A stretch of 64,000 nucleotides of DNA from UBA2266 sp964406945 (GCA_964406945.1 CAYOTO010000002.1:62001-126000), one strand, 5' to 3'; counted from the first letter of the stretch, positions 1 through 9,149 are shown. Program-made: numbers and translations. Notes: generated by a model not told the origin, from the letters alone.

Positions 1-1
1 C

Positions 2-427
2 GAGTATAACCCCACTATCCCCGACGCGGTCGAATTCGTACAGCCGCGGGATATGAGCGTGCTGCAGGGTTCGAGCCTGCTTGCGATTACGAAGCTCGCC
101 AGGTCCAAAGGATACGAACTGATCGCCACCACCCGCTGTAACGGCATCTTCGTCGATGAAAAATACTTTTCGCTTTTCGGCATCGAGGACAATTCAATCG
201 CCACCCTTCGCACCGACCGGTCCATGATAACGCACCTGTTCTGCGGCATAGACGGCACGGTGTTTATCCGCGGCTGCGGCAAGAGCCCCTGGCAGTCCAT
301 AGAATACAGGGAGTCCAAAATGCAGCTTTTGCCCGCCTGGGCGAGGAAGAAAGCCGGAGACAAAAATCCGATACGGCGAAAGGCGGGAAAGATCTTACGA
401 AGACTTCGCAAGAAAGGCATCCTCTAG
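2..427 (+). CDS. C-terminal part of an unidentified protein (5' end outside window)
   Basis: The reading frame is open to the left edge of the window, so the first in-frame Met (position 53) is not necessarily the start and about 141 residues of the C-terminus are present. The segment begins with EYNPTIPDAVEFVQP and continues with QGSSLLAITKLARSKGYELI and a CNGIFVDEKYF stretch. I recall similar stretches from bacterial proteins of the FkbM/SAM-methyltransferase neighbourhood type in glycan clusters, but no catalytic motif lies in the visible part. The extreme C-terminus is very basic (KILRRLRKKGIL). It is followed, convergently, by the O-acetylation pair. The family assignment is from memory only; the coding call is safer than the function. 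Confidence 0.6.
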   Translation, partial: EYNPTIPDAVEFVQPRDMSVLQGSSLLAITKLARSKGYELIATTRCNGIFVDEKYFSLFGIEDNSIATLRTDRSMITHLFCGIDGTVFIRGCGKSPWQSIEYRESKMQLLPAWARKKAGDKNPIRRKAGKILRRLRKKGIL

Positions 428-442
428 CCTTCGAGAGCGGCT

Positions 443-1543
443 TCAGTTCTCATTCGGGTCGTCTGCAAATTTTTGGCCGATAGCATCGACAATGAGGTCC
501 GCCGTCAGCTCAGCGGCCGCCGCTGTCCAGTGCGAATCATCCGTGTGATAAAGCAGTTCATGGCCTTCCTTTGCTGCTCTGGTCTCGAATGCCTTCTTAG
601 TGTCGATCGTCAAAACACCCGCCTTCTTTGCCTCATCCAGAAGTTCTCGCAGGGAGTCATTGCCCCAATGCGCATCAGGCATGTACTTTCGGTAAATATT
701 CTCCTTGCTGGGCAGAGGTGCGAATACCAGAGTTGTGCCCTGTTGACCGAGGACCTCGGCCCATTCTTTCAGCCGCCTGGCCATTGCTTTTACCTGTCGA
801 TCCGTGTACGGGTGCGGTTCCATGTTGCGAAAGAACATCGGCCTGCCGTCCGACGTGTTCCTGCCGCGAACAGCTTCGTATCCCAAACCCATGTGGTCTC
901 TGATCCTGGTCCTGAAGTAATTCAGCATGTTGGCCTTCCACAGCCTGTTCCAGATAACATCCAGTTGGCGAATCACTGCGATCTCACAGAGAGCCCGGCG
1001 AATCTTGATCATCAAAACTTTATAAGCATCCTGTTTCGGCGAGCGCAAACCGTCCACTGTGTCTTCGGTCCGGGCCAGAATCAAAACCTCGGGCGGGTCT
1101 TTTCTGAAACGCGGATCGTTGAGATAAGATTTTATTGTGCCCGGCGCCAGCGGGTAGACACAAACGCCCAGCTTGTCTTCGAGAACCTCGGAAAGCATTT
1201 CATCGTGGCTCAGCGCATCGCCGGCGGCAAATGAATCGCCGATGATGACAACTCGCGGGTTATCGCAGTCGTTGCGCTTGCGAAAGCCGTACTTGTCCGT
1301 AATCCAGGTTATATCTTTTGTTACCTCGTACGGTGAATGGCGCATAAGCCAGCCCACCTCGTCCGGTTTGTGCAGCTTGATATTCGGATAGAACTGGCCG
1401 GTGTGTATCGATGAGCCCTGGATGCTGAGCGCCTCCCAGGCTCTGAAGGTGAAATAGTCGAGCGGCAATACGAACAACTCAACAGCCGCCAGCACGATGA
1501 AAGGCGATACGAACAGAACAAGTTTGATCAGAAACTTCTTCAT
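443..1543 (-). CDS. AlgJ/AlgX-like SGNH acetyl-transfer protein
   Basis: This 366-residue protein has an N-terminal hydrophobic anchor (about residues 5-28) and an SGNH-hydrolase-type fold. The nucleophile motif GDSFAAGD lies near residues 102-109 and the D-D-S-H-W block near 335-339 supplies the Asp/His of the triad. Proteins of this kind (AlgJ, AlgX, DltD-like) work in the periplasm with an MBOAT membrane acyltransferase to put acetyl groups on an exported polysaccharide. The MBOAT partner is the gene immediately upstream on the same strand, with an 8-base gap, which supports co-transcription. The polysaccharide is not identified. Confidence is high for the family and lower for exact acceptor. 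Confidence 0.82.
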   Translation of the reverse strand: MKKFLIKLVLFVSPFIVLAAVELFVLPLDYFTFRAWEALSIQGSSIHTGQFYPNIKLHKPDEVGWLMRHSPYEVTKDITWITDKYGFRKRNDCDNPRVVIIGDSFAAGDALSHDEMLSEVLEDKLGVCVYPLAPGTIKSYLNDPRFRKDPPEVLILARTEDTVDGLRSPKQDAYKVLMIKIRRALCEIAVIRQLDVIWNRLWKANMLNYFRTRIRDHMGLGYEAVRGRNTSDGRPMFFRNMEPHPYTDRQVKAMARRLKEWAEVLGQQGTTLVFAPLPSKENIYRKYMPDAHWGNDSLRELLDEAKKAGVLTIDTKKAFETRAAKEGHELLYHTDDSHWTAAAAELTADLIVDAIGQKFADDPNEN

Positions 1544-1551
1544 CGACTTCT

Positions 1552-2994
1552 TCAGAATTGAAAGTATATGAACTCCTGTCCTTCACTGCTTCCGAGCAGC
1601 AGAATCGCGATTACAGCCGCGTAGTAGAATCCCCATCGCAGCCAGACGGGTCCGGCCTTGAGCTTCTCGCGGACGGGGCCTCCACGCTGGACAAAGTGGA
1701 CGATCTCCATAATGGCAATGGCCGTGAGCACCACAATCAGCGCAACCGGCGTATCGAGAATATAGGTACCGCTCAGATCATCCCAACCCGTCGCCAGATG
1801 ACTTATGACATACCACGCATCACTGATATTCTGTGCCCTGAAGAATATCCAGGCAAAGCATGTCAGGCCGAAAGTTACAACGATCTTCACCACCTTGTGA
1901 ATCTCCGGGACTCTGTCAAGCCCGACGGCGGCTGATATCCGCTCTCGCAGTTGAGCGGTGGCGCCGCCGACAACCATGAACATACCATGCAGCGCGCCCC
2001 AGACTACAAAGGTCCAACTGGCTCCGTGCCACAGACCGCACAACAGGAAGACGATGGTTAGATTGAAATAATGTCGCATTTCGGAAACCCGATTGCCCCC
2101 GAGCGGGATGTAGAGGTAGTCGCGAAACCACGTCGAAAGTGAGATATGCCATCTTCTCCAGAATTCTCTGATGGATTTTGCAAAGTATGGCCGGTGAAAG
2201 TTCTCCATTAGATCAAAGCCGAGCACCTTTGCCGCTCCGATTGCGATATCGGAATATCCGGAGAAATCGCAGTAGATTTGAAACGCGAATAGAAACGTAG
2301 CCGTGGCCAGCGCCGGCCCCTGGTGGGCCGTCAAATCGCCGTAGACCGGATCGACCAGTTTGGCCGCGGTATCGGCTATGACGACCTTCTTGAACATGCC
2401 CCAGAGCATGAGACGCAGACCGTCGGTAACCCGCTCGTAGTCGAACTGGACCTCTCGGTCGAACTGGGGCAGCAGACGCGTGGACCTTTCGATCGGCCCG
2501 GCGACGAGCTGCGGGAAAAAACTTACGTAAAGAGCGAATTGGCCCAGACGCGTTTCCGGCTCGCGGTCGCCCCTGTAGACATCGATTGTATAGCTCAGTG
2601 TCTGGAAAGTGTAAAAAGATATGCCCACAGGAAGCAGGACGTTCAGCACCGGTGCGGCCGCCTCAACTGGCGAATAGCCCAGCATCGTTTTGACGGTATA
2701 CCCGAAGAAGTTCAGGTATTTGAAAACGAAAAGTAGCCCGAGATTACACACCAGACTTATTATCAGATAGGCCTTTCTTGAGCGTTTATCTACCCCGGGG
2801 CCCATTTTCAAACCGCACAGATATGCAGCGACCGTTGAGGTCAGAATCAGCACGATATAGGCCGGTTGCCAGGACATGTAGAAGTAGTAGCTGGCGATGA
2901 GCAGGAGAATGCCGCGCTTGCGGTGGGCCAGACTGTAGTAAAGAGCCACCACAATTGCGAAGAAGACCAGGAAATCTCGGGAATTGAACAGCAT
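1552..2994 (-). CDS. MBOAT family O-acyltransferase, AlgI-like
   Basis: A polytopic membrane protein of about 480 residues. Hallmarks of the AlgI branch are visible: RRWHISLSTWFRDYLYIPLG and, after it, LCGLWHGASWTFVVWG, containing the conserved membrane-embedded His of MBOAT enzymes. I chose the start at 2994 (MLFNSRDFLVFF) because AlgI homologues typically begin MLFNS and the 18 residues that an upstream start (3048) would add look non-conserved. It would move acetyl groups from the cytoplasm across the inner membrane for transfer by the AlgJ/AlgX-like protein encoded 8 bases downstream. No obvious Shine-Dalgarno precedes the chosen ATG. Confidence 0.85.
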   Translation of the reverse strand: MLFNSRDFLVFFAIVVALYYSLAHRKRGILLLIASYYFYMSWQPAYIVLILTSTVAAYLCGLKMGPGVDKRSRKAYLIISLVCNLGLLFVFKYLNFFGYTVKTMLGYSPVEAAAPVLNVLLPVGISFYTFQTLSYTIDVYRGDREPETRLGQFALYVSFFPQLVAGPIERSTRLLPQFDREVQFDYERVTDGLRLMLWGMFKKVVIADTAAKLVDPVYGDLTAHQGPALATATFLFAFQIYCDFSGYSDIAIGAAKVLGFDLMENFHRPYFAKSIREFWRRWHISLSTWFRDYLYIPLGGNRVSEMRHYFNLTIVFLLCGLWHGASWTFVVWGALHGMFMVVGGATAQLRERISAAVGLDRVPEIHKVVKIVVTFGLTCFAWIFFRAQNISDAWYVISHLATGWDDLSGTYILDTPVALIVVLTAIAIMEIVHFVQRGGPVREKLKAGPVWLRWGFYYAAVIAILLLGSSEGQEFIYFQF

Positions 2995-3306
2995 AGCTAC
3001 ATGACTAGTGGCGTTGAAAGTAAAACACAATGCCGGCCGGACCAGCAACCTGGTGGTGCGGTCGTTATCAATTCAAACTGGGCCTGAAAACAAAACGCAC
3101 ATACTAGCCTAGATGAAGTCCGTATACAACAGGTTTTATCGAGTCTGTGTGCTGCGTTTTTGGCTATCGCGAATCATACTTGTCCATTGACTGACAAGCT
3201 GTTAAGATTATTTGACATTTTCAGGTCCTGCTGCTGCAGCGAAGACCAGGACTGATATTGTTACATTAATATCTTTATACACAACGGTTTATGTCAGGGA
3301 CTCTTA
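2995..3306. other. Divergent intergenic region between MBOAT gene and glycosyltransferase
   Basis: About 310 bases without a convincing gene lie between the minus-strand acyltransferase and the plus-strand glycosyltransferase. The region is clearly more AT-rich than its neighbours and must carry promoters for both directions. On the plus strand TTGTCC and TAAGAT separated by 17 bases (around 3180-3208) resemble a sigma-70 promoter, but this is weak. No tRNA, hairpin with T-tract or repeat was seen. Confidence 0.4.
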
Positions 3307-4341
3307 GTGCCTAAGTCCAGAAAAATCTTCATGACCGCCAATTTCAAGGATGATGCCCCCAAGTCCATCCGATTCCAACCCCGTATGTGGTTTAAAGGTC
3401 TGACGCGGCTGGGTTGCGATGTGCAGAGATTCAGCTACGGCGATATACTCAAACAGTGCAGCCCTTTTCCCAGTAAGACCTTCGCCGAGACATTCGCCCG
3501 CAAAAAGGCCGATGAACTCCTTTACAAGCAGATCCGGAATTACGCGCCCGATATTATCTTTGTTTTCAGTATGAAGACCCTTGATGCCAATGCCGTCAGC
3601 CTGATGCGGGATGCCGCTCCGAATGCCGTTTTCGTAGGCAGAGATGAAGATCCCTTCCCGGAGCAGAACCCAAGACGCCTTGCGATAGCCAAAAAACTCG
3701 ACATAGTCGTTAACACCAGTGCAGGTCGATTTCTTCAAACCTATAAAGACGCCGGTGTAAGCCTGTGTGCGTTCCTTCCTGATATGTGCGACCCCGATAT
3801 TCAGTACAGGTACGACGTGTCCGATCGCTGGCGCTGCGATCTGATCTTCACCGGCAAGCCCGAGCACACGCGCCTCGACCGAAACAACGAGCGTTTCGAC
3901 CTCGTAACGGCCATTTCCAAATTCCCGAATGCCCGCGTTTACGGGGCGTTCGGAGTTCCAAGAGTCGAAGGCCTGGATTATTTCCGGGCTCTAAGCGGTG
4001 CGAGAATAGGCGCAAGCATCAACATTGCCAATGATGTCAGACTTTACCACAGCGACCGGCTCTTGAATTATCTTTCCTGCGGTACATTTACTCTCGCCAG
4101 GCGTGTTCCCGATTCCGATCTGCTTTTCGAGGACGGCAAGCACGTCAGATACTTCGATGATACCGAGCAGTTTTTCGAACTGGTGCGCTGGTACCTCGAG
4201 CACGAAGACGAAAGAGAGAAGATCGCCGCCGCGGGCATGGAAAAAGCCCACGCAGATTTCGAGTGCACCAGGATCGCTCAGCAAATGCTCGATGTCGTCG
4301 ATAAAGGCAAATATGATGCTCCCTATTGCGTGGTCATTTAG
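3307..4341 (+). CDS. CgeB-like glycosyltransferase
   Basis: A 344-residue protein that uses GTG as start with AGGGA placed six bases upstream. It matches the CgeB/YkvP-type glycosyltransferase pattern: an N-terminal Rossmann-like half, DIIFVFSMKTLDANAV followed by VGRDEDPFPEQNP in the middle, and a C-terminal nucleotide-sugar half with LLNYLSCGTFTLARR and a final YLEHEDEREKIAAAG helix, which is typical of glycosyltransferase group 1 C-termini. It probably transfers a sugar to a cell-surface glycan. Thirty-six bases separate it from the next glycosyltransferase, so the two are likely co-transcribed. Donor and acceptor cannot be told from the sequence. Confidence 0.78.
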   Translation: MPKSRKIFMTANFKDDAPKSIRFQPRMWFKGLTRLGCDVQRFSYGDILKQCSPFPSKTFAETFARKKADELLYKQIRNYAPDIIFVFSMKTLDANAVSLMRDAAPNAVFVGRDEDPFPEQNPRRLAIAKKLDIVVNTSAGRFLQTYKDAGVSLCAFLPDMCDPDIQYRYDVSDRWRCDLIFTGKPEHTRLDRNNERFDLVTAISKFPNARVYGAFGVPRVEGLDYFRALSGARIGASINIANDVRLYHSDRLLNYLSCGTFTLARRVPDSDLLFEDGKHVRYFDDTEQFFELVRWYLEHEDEREKIAAAGMEKAHADFECTRIAQQMLDVVDKGKYDAPYCVVI

Positions 4342-4377
4342 AAACCGCATTTTTAAGTGGATCGGTCTGCAGCTCAG

Positions 4378-5370
4378 ATGAGGATTCTGGTTATAAGCAA
4401 CAACCCGACCCGCCCAAGCTTTCGCCAGAGGATAGGCTTGTATCTGCCGTTCCTGCGCGAAAACGGCATTGATGCCGAGATTGCAAAGTTGCCGTCGGGC
4501 GCCTGGGCCCGCAGGCGGCTGTTTGCCAGAGCCGGCGATTACGATTCGGTGTTGCTGCACAAGAAGAAACTCAACGCCTTCGATGCATTCTGGCTAAGGC
4601 GCTGCGCCCGCACAATCATCTACGACTTCGACGATGCGGTTATGTACAGTCCGTCCAGACCCGACCGAGCAAGTTGGTCTCACTCAATACCTTTTCGCAG
4701 GACGGTGCGCCTGGCCGATACGGTTATAGCGGGCAACCCGTATCTGGCGGATCATGCCCGAAAATTCAACGAAAACGTCTGTATCCTCCCGACAGGCCTG
4801 GACATAGAGCCTTACAGCCGGCCTTTAGAACGTCGACCCGATGGTAAAATACGCCTGGTCTGGATTGGCAGCAGCAGTACCCTGAAATATCTGGCGGCTG
4901 TTAAGCCGGCCCTGGAAGAACTGGGTTTGCAGCGCGCCAACGCGATTCTGCGAATCATCTGCGATGAATTCTTCGATCTGGAAAATATGGGCGTCGAAAA
5001 GAAGCGGTGGGGTCAGAACAGTCAATTCGAGGATCTGGGCAGGTGCGACATAGGCCTGGCTCCTCTGCCGGACGATTCCTTCACCCGCGGCAAGTGCGGC
5101 TTCAAAATTCTTCAGTATTTCGCGGCATCGCTCCCCGCTGTCGCATCGCCCGTGGGCGTAAACGCCGAATTCGTACAGCCGGGCTGCACAGGTTTCCACG
5201 CAACTACCCATGCCGAATGGGTTCAATTGCTGTCGAAACTGATAGACGACAGCGATTTGCGGGTCCGCCTTGGTGCAAACGCTCGCAAGTTCGCCCAGGA
5301 TTTCGACCAGACGGCAATTGCGCCCAGGTTGCTGGACCTGTTGCGAAGCGTCGGCACCCGTAAAACTTGA
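4378..5370 (+). CDS. Group 1 family glycosyltransferase
   Basis: A 330-residue GT-B-type glycosyltransferase. I chose the ATG at 4378 because MRILVISNNPTRPSFRQRIG is the normal N-terminal strand-loop of this fold; an upstream start at 4357 would add only seven weak residues. YDFDDAVMYSP in the N-terminal half and the C-terminal donor-binding region LAPLPDDSFTRGKCGFKILQ with YFAASLPAVASPVG are diagnostic of GT4-like enzymes. It follows the CgeB-like transferase closely and belongs to the same glycan cluster. The specificity is unknown. Confidence 0.82.
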   Translation: MRILVISNNPTRPSFRQRIGLYLPFLRENGIDAEIAKLPSGAWARRRLFARAGDYDSVLLHKKKLNAFDAFWLRRCARTIIYDFDDAVMYSPSRPDRASWSHSIPFRRTVRLADTVIAGNPYLADHARKFNENVCILPTGLDIEPYSRPLERRPDGKIRLVWIGSSSTLKYLAAVKPALEELGLQRANAILRIICDEFFDLENMGVEKKRWGQNSQFEDLGRCDIGLAPLPDDSFTRGKCGFKILQYFAASLPAVASPVGVNAEFVQPGCTGFHATTHAEWVQLLSKLIDDSDLRVRLGANARKFAQDFDQTAIAPRLLDLLRSVGTRKT

Positions 5371-5430
5371 TTATAACGGTCCTTGCCTTTTTATGCACAT
5401 ATAGCCGCGTTTTGGTCGGCGTTCGGATTG

Positions 5431-5459
5431 TTGACAGGGTTCTGCGGCCGTGCTAAACT
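5431..5459 (+). promoter_or_regulatory. Sigma-70-like promoter before the sulfatase-family gene
   Basis: TTGACA at 5431-5436 is a perfect -35 box, followed after exactly 17 bases by TAAACT at 5454-5459 (five of six consensus -10 positions). It lies 45 bases upstream of the ATG at 5505, suggesting the sulfatase-family gene and the following methyltransferase form their own transcription unit. This is a sequence match only. Confidence 0.55.
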
Positions 5460-5504
5460 GCGGCCCGATTAACCTTCTGTGAGTCCCAGTTACCGAGAGC
5501 TATT

Positions 5505-7052
5505 ATGAACATCGTTTTTCTGGTAAGTGATGCAATGAGGGCCCCGAACCTCGGCTGCTATGGCTACGACAGGGATACGTCTGCGGCCATGGACAGGATT
5601 GCATCCGAGGGCGTAAGATTCGCAAATGCCTTCAGCGTCATCAACTCGACCGATCCGTCCTTTACGACGATGTTCACGGGCAAACACCCGGTTTCGCACG
5701 GGCTAAGGAACCACGCGAAGTGGGTAACAGCCCTCGAAAAGAGCTATACTATGGGCCTGAAATTTCTACCGGAAGTCCTTCACGACAAAGGTTTTACGAC
5801 AATCGGCATCGACTGGCTGGGCAAATGGCATAGAAAAGGGTACGACTACTACAGCGGCGTCAAGAACGACGCGCCGATTACAACGAAGGCCGAATCTCAG
5901 CCTTCGGATCCTGCCGCACCGGCCGAAAAAAAAGCGGCCAAAGGCTTCTCGACGGCGGCACTGAAGAAGAAACTGCCGCGACTCGGGCTGATGCCCTCCA
6001 GAGGAAGTTGGTATTACGCACTCGGCGAAGGCCCACGCAGGATGGTCCGCAACTACTACCGCACCAGAAACGCCGGCAAGGGGCTCACCGGGCGCAAGAA
6101 ACGTCCTATGCTCTCTGACGCGGCCGGACTGACTGACATGGCCATCGAGTACATCGAACGGTTCGCCGGCAAAAAGGACTTCTTCCTGTTTGTGCATTAC
6201 TGGGATACCCACATCCCCTACACTGCTCCAAAGTCGATGATCAGGCGCTTTCTGGCTAACTATGACTACCCGAAGACGGAAACCGCCGAAATTCTGAAAA
6301 AAGTAGCGGGCACCAAAGCCGAGCATCTCATTCACAAAACCACCCGGGGCAAGACGCCGCGAACCGTCGGCGAAATCATGGCTCTCTATGACGCTTCTAT
6401 CAGGTACGTAGATCAGAACGTCGCAAGGATTTACGAGTCGCTGCAAAGAAGCGGCGTGCTCGACGATACGCTTTTCATCATTACCGGCGATCACGGCGAG
6501 AGCATGACCGAGCACGAAATATTCTTCGATCACCACGGTTTGTATGATCCACAGATTCGCGTGCCCCTGATTATGCGACACGGCAAACTGCCGGCCGGAG
6601 CCGTATACGACCAGTTCGTTCAGCACTTCGATCTGGCCCCGACGATCCTCGATCTGGCGGAAATAACCTCGCCCGAAGCACGTTTTGACGGCCAAAGCCT
6701 GATGAAACTGGTAAGAAATGAACCCTGGGATCGCGAATTTGTGGTCGCCGAGGAGATGTGCGGCCAGCAGAAGCGAATGATCCGGGACGACAAGTTCAAG
6801 TACATAGCGGCTCTGAACGACGAAAAATGTGTCCTGTGCGAGCGATACCACAGTCGCAGCGACGAATTCTACGATCTCTCGGCCGATCCCGAAGAAAAGA
6901 AAAACATAATCGACGATCCCAGGCACGAAGAGTACAAGAAGCGACTTGAGGCTTACATAAACAGCCTGGATAAGCCGCAGGCGGGCCGGGAAGTTACGTT
7001 CGCCGACGAGGAAGAAGTCAACAAGCGGCTCGAAGCCCTGGGATACATCTAA
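5505..7052 (+). CDS. Alkaline-phosphatase-superfamily 'sulfatase' domain protein with Thr at the nucleophile position
   Basis: A 515-residue cytosolic-looking protein (no signal peptide) with the sulfatase/phosphoglycerol transferase fold: MNIVFLVSDAMR with Asp9 as metal ligand, TDPSFTTMFTGKHP at the nucleophile loop, and TGDHGESMTEHE (Asp329, His330) as second metal site. Real sulfatases carry C/S-X-P-X-R for formylglycine formation; here the equivalent is T49-D-P-S-F53. The Cys/Ser is Thr and the Arg is Phe, and the second Asp of the usual N-terminal DD pair is Ala10. Threonine nucleophiles occur in LtaS and EptA-type transferases, so phospho-group transfer or phosphodiester hydrolysis is as likely as sulfatase activity. 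It has its own promoter and precedes a methyltransferase within a glycan cluster. Confidence 0.75.
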   Translation: MNIVFLVSDAMRAPNLGCYGYDRDTSAAMDRIASEGVRFANAFSVINSTDPSFTTMFTGKHPVSHGLRNHAKWVTALEKSYTMGLKFLPEVLHDKGFTTIGIDWLGKWHRKGYDYYSGVKNDAPITTKAESQPSDPAAPAEKKAAKGFSTAALKKKLPRLGLMPSRGSWYYALGEGPRRMVRNYYRTRNAGKGLTGRKKRPMLSDAAGLTDMAIEYIERFAGKKDFFLFVHYWDTHIPYTAPKSMIRRFLANYDYPKTETAEILKKVAGTKAEHLIHKTTRGKTPRTVGEIMALYDASIRYVDQNVARIYESLQRSGVLDDTLFIITGDHGESMTEHEIFFDHHGLYDPQIRVPLIMRHGKLPAGAVYDQFVQHFDLAPTILDLAEITSPEARFDGQSLMKLVRNEPWDREFVVAEEMCGQQKRMIRDDKFKYIAALNDEKCVLCERYHSRSDEFYDLSADPEEKKNIIDDPRHEEYKKRLEAYINSLDKPQAGREVTFADEEEVNKRLEALGYI

Positions 7053-7092
7053 ACATCGCCTTTACAGCAACTGAATCGAAAGACAGCCTCAC

Positions 7093-7752
7093 ATGCGTCA
7101 TTCTATAAGGGAATTTGTCGAAATCTGTGCCAGAACACTGCCTGTAGAGTCGCCCGTATACGAGTTCGGTTCATATCAGGTACCTGGCCAGGAGGATCGC
7201 GCCAACCTTCGCCCAATCTTCGAAGGTGTTGAATTCGTCGGGACCGACATGCGGCAGGGCCCGGGCGTCGACAAGGTGCTGGACCTGCACGACATCGATT
7301 TGCCCGACGAGATAATCGGAACCGTGATATGCATGGACACGCTCGAGCACGTCGAATACGCGCGTAAGGCCGTCGAAAATCTGTATCGCGTAACCAAAAC
7401 CGGCGGTATGGTGATCATAAGCTCCCAGATGAGGTTTCGAATCCACGCATATCCCAACGACTACTGGAGATTCACGCCGGCCGGGTTCGAGAGCCTGCTG
7501 AAGCAGTTCGAAAACAAGTTCGTTTCGTATGCGGGCAGAGAGAAATTTCCGCATTCGGTGGTCGGCATCGGCTTTAAAGGCCCTATGCCGGATATGGGTG
7601 AGTTTAACAGCGCATTCGAACAATGGCAGAAGCGATGGGACTCCGAAGACGGCCGCTTAAAGAGACCTTTGCCCGTCAAACTCTACAGAAAGTGGAAGAG
7701 GTCCGCCTCCAAACGGTGGAACCGGGTATTCGGTCCGCAGACGAAGGACTGA
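7093..7752 (+). CDS. Class I SAM-dependent methyltransferase
   Basis: A 219-residue protein with a methyltransferase type 11 layout: VYEFGSYQVPGQ corresponds to motif I, FVGTDMRQGPGVD to the acidic end of strand 2, VICMDTLEHVEYARKAVENL to motif II/post-II, and TKTGGMVIISSQM to motif III. The C-terminal tail is basic (KLYRKWKRSASKRW). It begins 40 bases after the sulfatase-family gene and ends 20 bases before the convergent kinase gene. By context it likely methylates a sugar or lipid-linked glycan, but the substrate is not shown by sequence. Confidence 0.8.
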   Translation: MRHSIREFVEICARTLPVESPVYEFGSYQVPGQEDRANLRPIFEGVEFVGTDMRQGPGVDKVLDLHDIDLPDEIIGTVICMDTLEHVEYARKAVENLYRVTKTGGMVIISSQMRFRIHAYPNDYWRFTPAGFESLLKQFENKFVSYAGREKFPHSVVGIGFKGPMPDMGEFNSAFEQWQKRWDSEDGRLKRPLPVKLYRKWKRSASKRWNRVFGPQTKD

Positions 7753-7772
7753 GAATCCGGAAGACCTGTGGG

Positions 7773-9149
7773 TCAAATATCCAGTCGGCAGCCGAGGGCT
7801 TCGCCTTTTTTGGCAAATTTCCGGTAGTCGGCGTCCATCCAGAGTTTATGGGTCAAATCCAGCCGGTGGACTACCATGGAATCAAGATCCATCAGAATCG
7901 GCTCGCCTTCGACGACAAAGATGTTGGCGTATTTAAGGTCGCCATGGGTGATTCGACCGGCCTCCAGCTTGGCGAACAAGCGTTTTATCTTTTCCGTTAT
8001 TGACCTTATGTCCTGTTTGGTAGTCCTGCCGTCGATCATGTACAGGTAGAGATTCGGCCCATCCACGTATTCAGTGATCAGATAGCACTCCCAGACCATC
8101 CCCATGTTGTACCGTTCAATGTACGCCAGTGGCCTGGGTGTGCTAATACGCAGCATCATCAGCCGGTTGGCGTTTACCCAGGCGCGTTTGGCCCGCGAGC
8201 CTTTTAGTGTATGCCTGAGTGAATGCAGCGGCCCCTTATGGTTGAATCTCTTGATAACCGCATCCCGCCCGTTCCATTTCACTCTGGAAACGCAGGTGGT
8301 GTTGCTGTCTTTGAGTGTTTCTCCGCTTTTCAGCAGCGTGTCCACCTTCTTAGTAAACTCGGCCGCACTGTCGCCGTCGGCAAATTCGCGGTCGAAAACG
8401 GCAACCATCTGCTCGTTCTGGATACGAATGTGCCGCTTATTCGTCCGCAGGCATTTGCGCAGAGCACGTTCAATCTGTCTGCTGCGCTGAATCTTCAACT
8501 GTTTGTCGAACTCGGCTGCATCGGCCTCGGTCATTTCCCAGCCTCTGGCGCCGAAATACGCCTGGCAGACTTTGCGGGCGGTTTCCGGGCTTTCCTCGGC
8601 CAGGTAACAGGCCAGCAACGCCGCCTGTGAAACGGCTGCGTTCTTACCGACAGGGCCTGATCCGAACTCCATCTTTGCCGCGTCGAGTGCAAAAGTCGTT
8701 CCGTTGGATACCAGGAAATTGCCTAAGTGCAGATCCTTCTGCACGACGCCTTTCTGGTGGTATTTCGCCAGTTCGGCCGCGATCCGCTGCAGCACGGCTG
8801 TTTTTCCAGCCGTATGGCCTTCTGATTCGAACTGGTCCAAGGCAGAGACTGCATGTTCGATCTTGGCCGTCGTCAGAACGCGGTCGCCCGCCTCGGTGAG
8901 GCCTCGCCGAAGTGGCTCAGGACCGTTCAAATTGCGTTCGGCCAGCAGTTTAAGGTGCCGCCACTCTCTGTCCAAATGTTCCCGCGACCACAGTTTGTCG
9001 CAGAACACCTTTGCAATGACCGGTTGTCCGTCCTGCAAGGCATCGTAGACCCGCCGCGTGCCCGGAACCTCCCGCAGAAGTTTTCGACAGGACAGGGTTA
9101 TTTCGCCGTCGTCGGTCTTTATAACCAGTTGAAATGGAGTTTCGATCAT
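7773..9149 (-). CDS. Tandem two-domain Kdo/WaaP-like kinase
   Basis: The protein contains two consecutive kinase-like domains (positions below are counted from an upstream TTG at 9200). Domain one has VIAK (Lys64), KDLHLGNF (residues 155-162) and ALDAAK (Asp173). Domain two has AVIK (Lys317), HGDLKYANIF (419-428) and LMDLD (Asp438). Both therefore retain the ATP-anchoring Lys, catalytic Asp and metal-binding Asp. Lipopolysaccharide kinases such as WaaP and KdkA are single-domain enzymes of about 250 residues. I prefer the ATG at 9149 (MIETPFQLVI) because the upstream TTG overlaps lpxI and neither start has a clear ribosome site. Position directly after lpxD-lpxI argues for phosphorylation of lipid A core sugar, which is inference. 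Confidence 0.75.
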   Translation of the reverse strand: MIETPFQLVIKTDDGEITLSCRKLLREVPGTRRVYDALQDGQPVIAKVFCDKLWSREHLDREWRHLKLLAERNLNGPEPLRRGLTEAGDRVLTTAKIEHAVSALDQFESEGHTAGKTAVLQRIAAELAKYHQKGVVQKDLHLGNFLVSNGTTFALDAAKMEFGSGPVGKNAAVSQAALLACYLAEESPETARKVCQAYFGARGWEMTEADAAEFDKQLKIQRSRQIERALRKCLRTNKRHIRIQNEQMVAVFDREFADGDSAAEFTKKVDTLLKSGETLKDSNTTCVSRVKWNGRDAVIKRFNHKGPLHSLRHTLKGSRAKRAWVNANRLMMLRISTPRPLAYIERYNMGMVWECYLITEYVDGPNLYLYMIDGRTTKQDIRSITEKIKRLFAKLEAGRITHGDLKYANIFVVEGEPILMDLDSMVVHRLDLTHKLWMDADYRKFAKKGEALGCRLDI

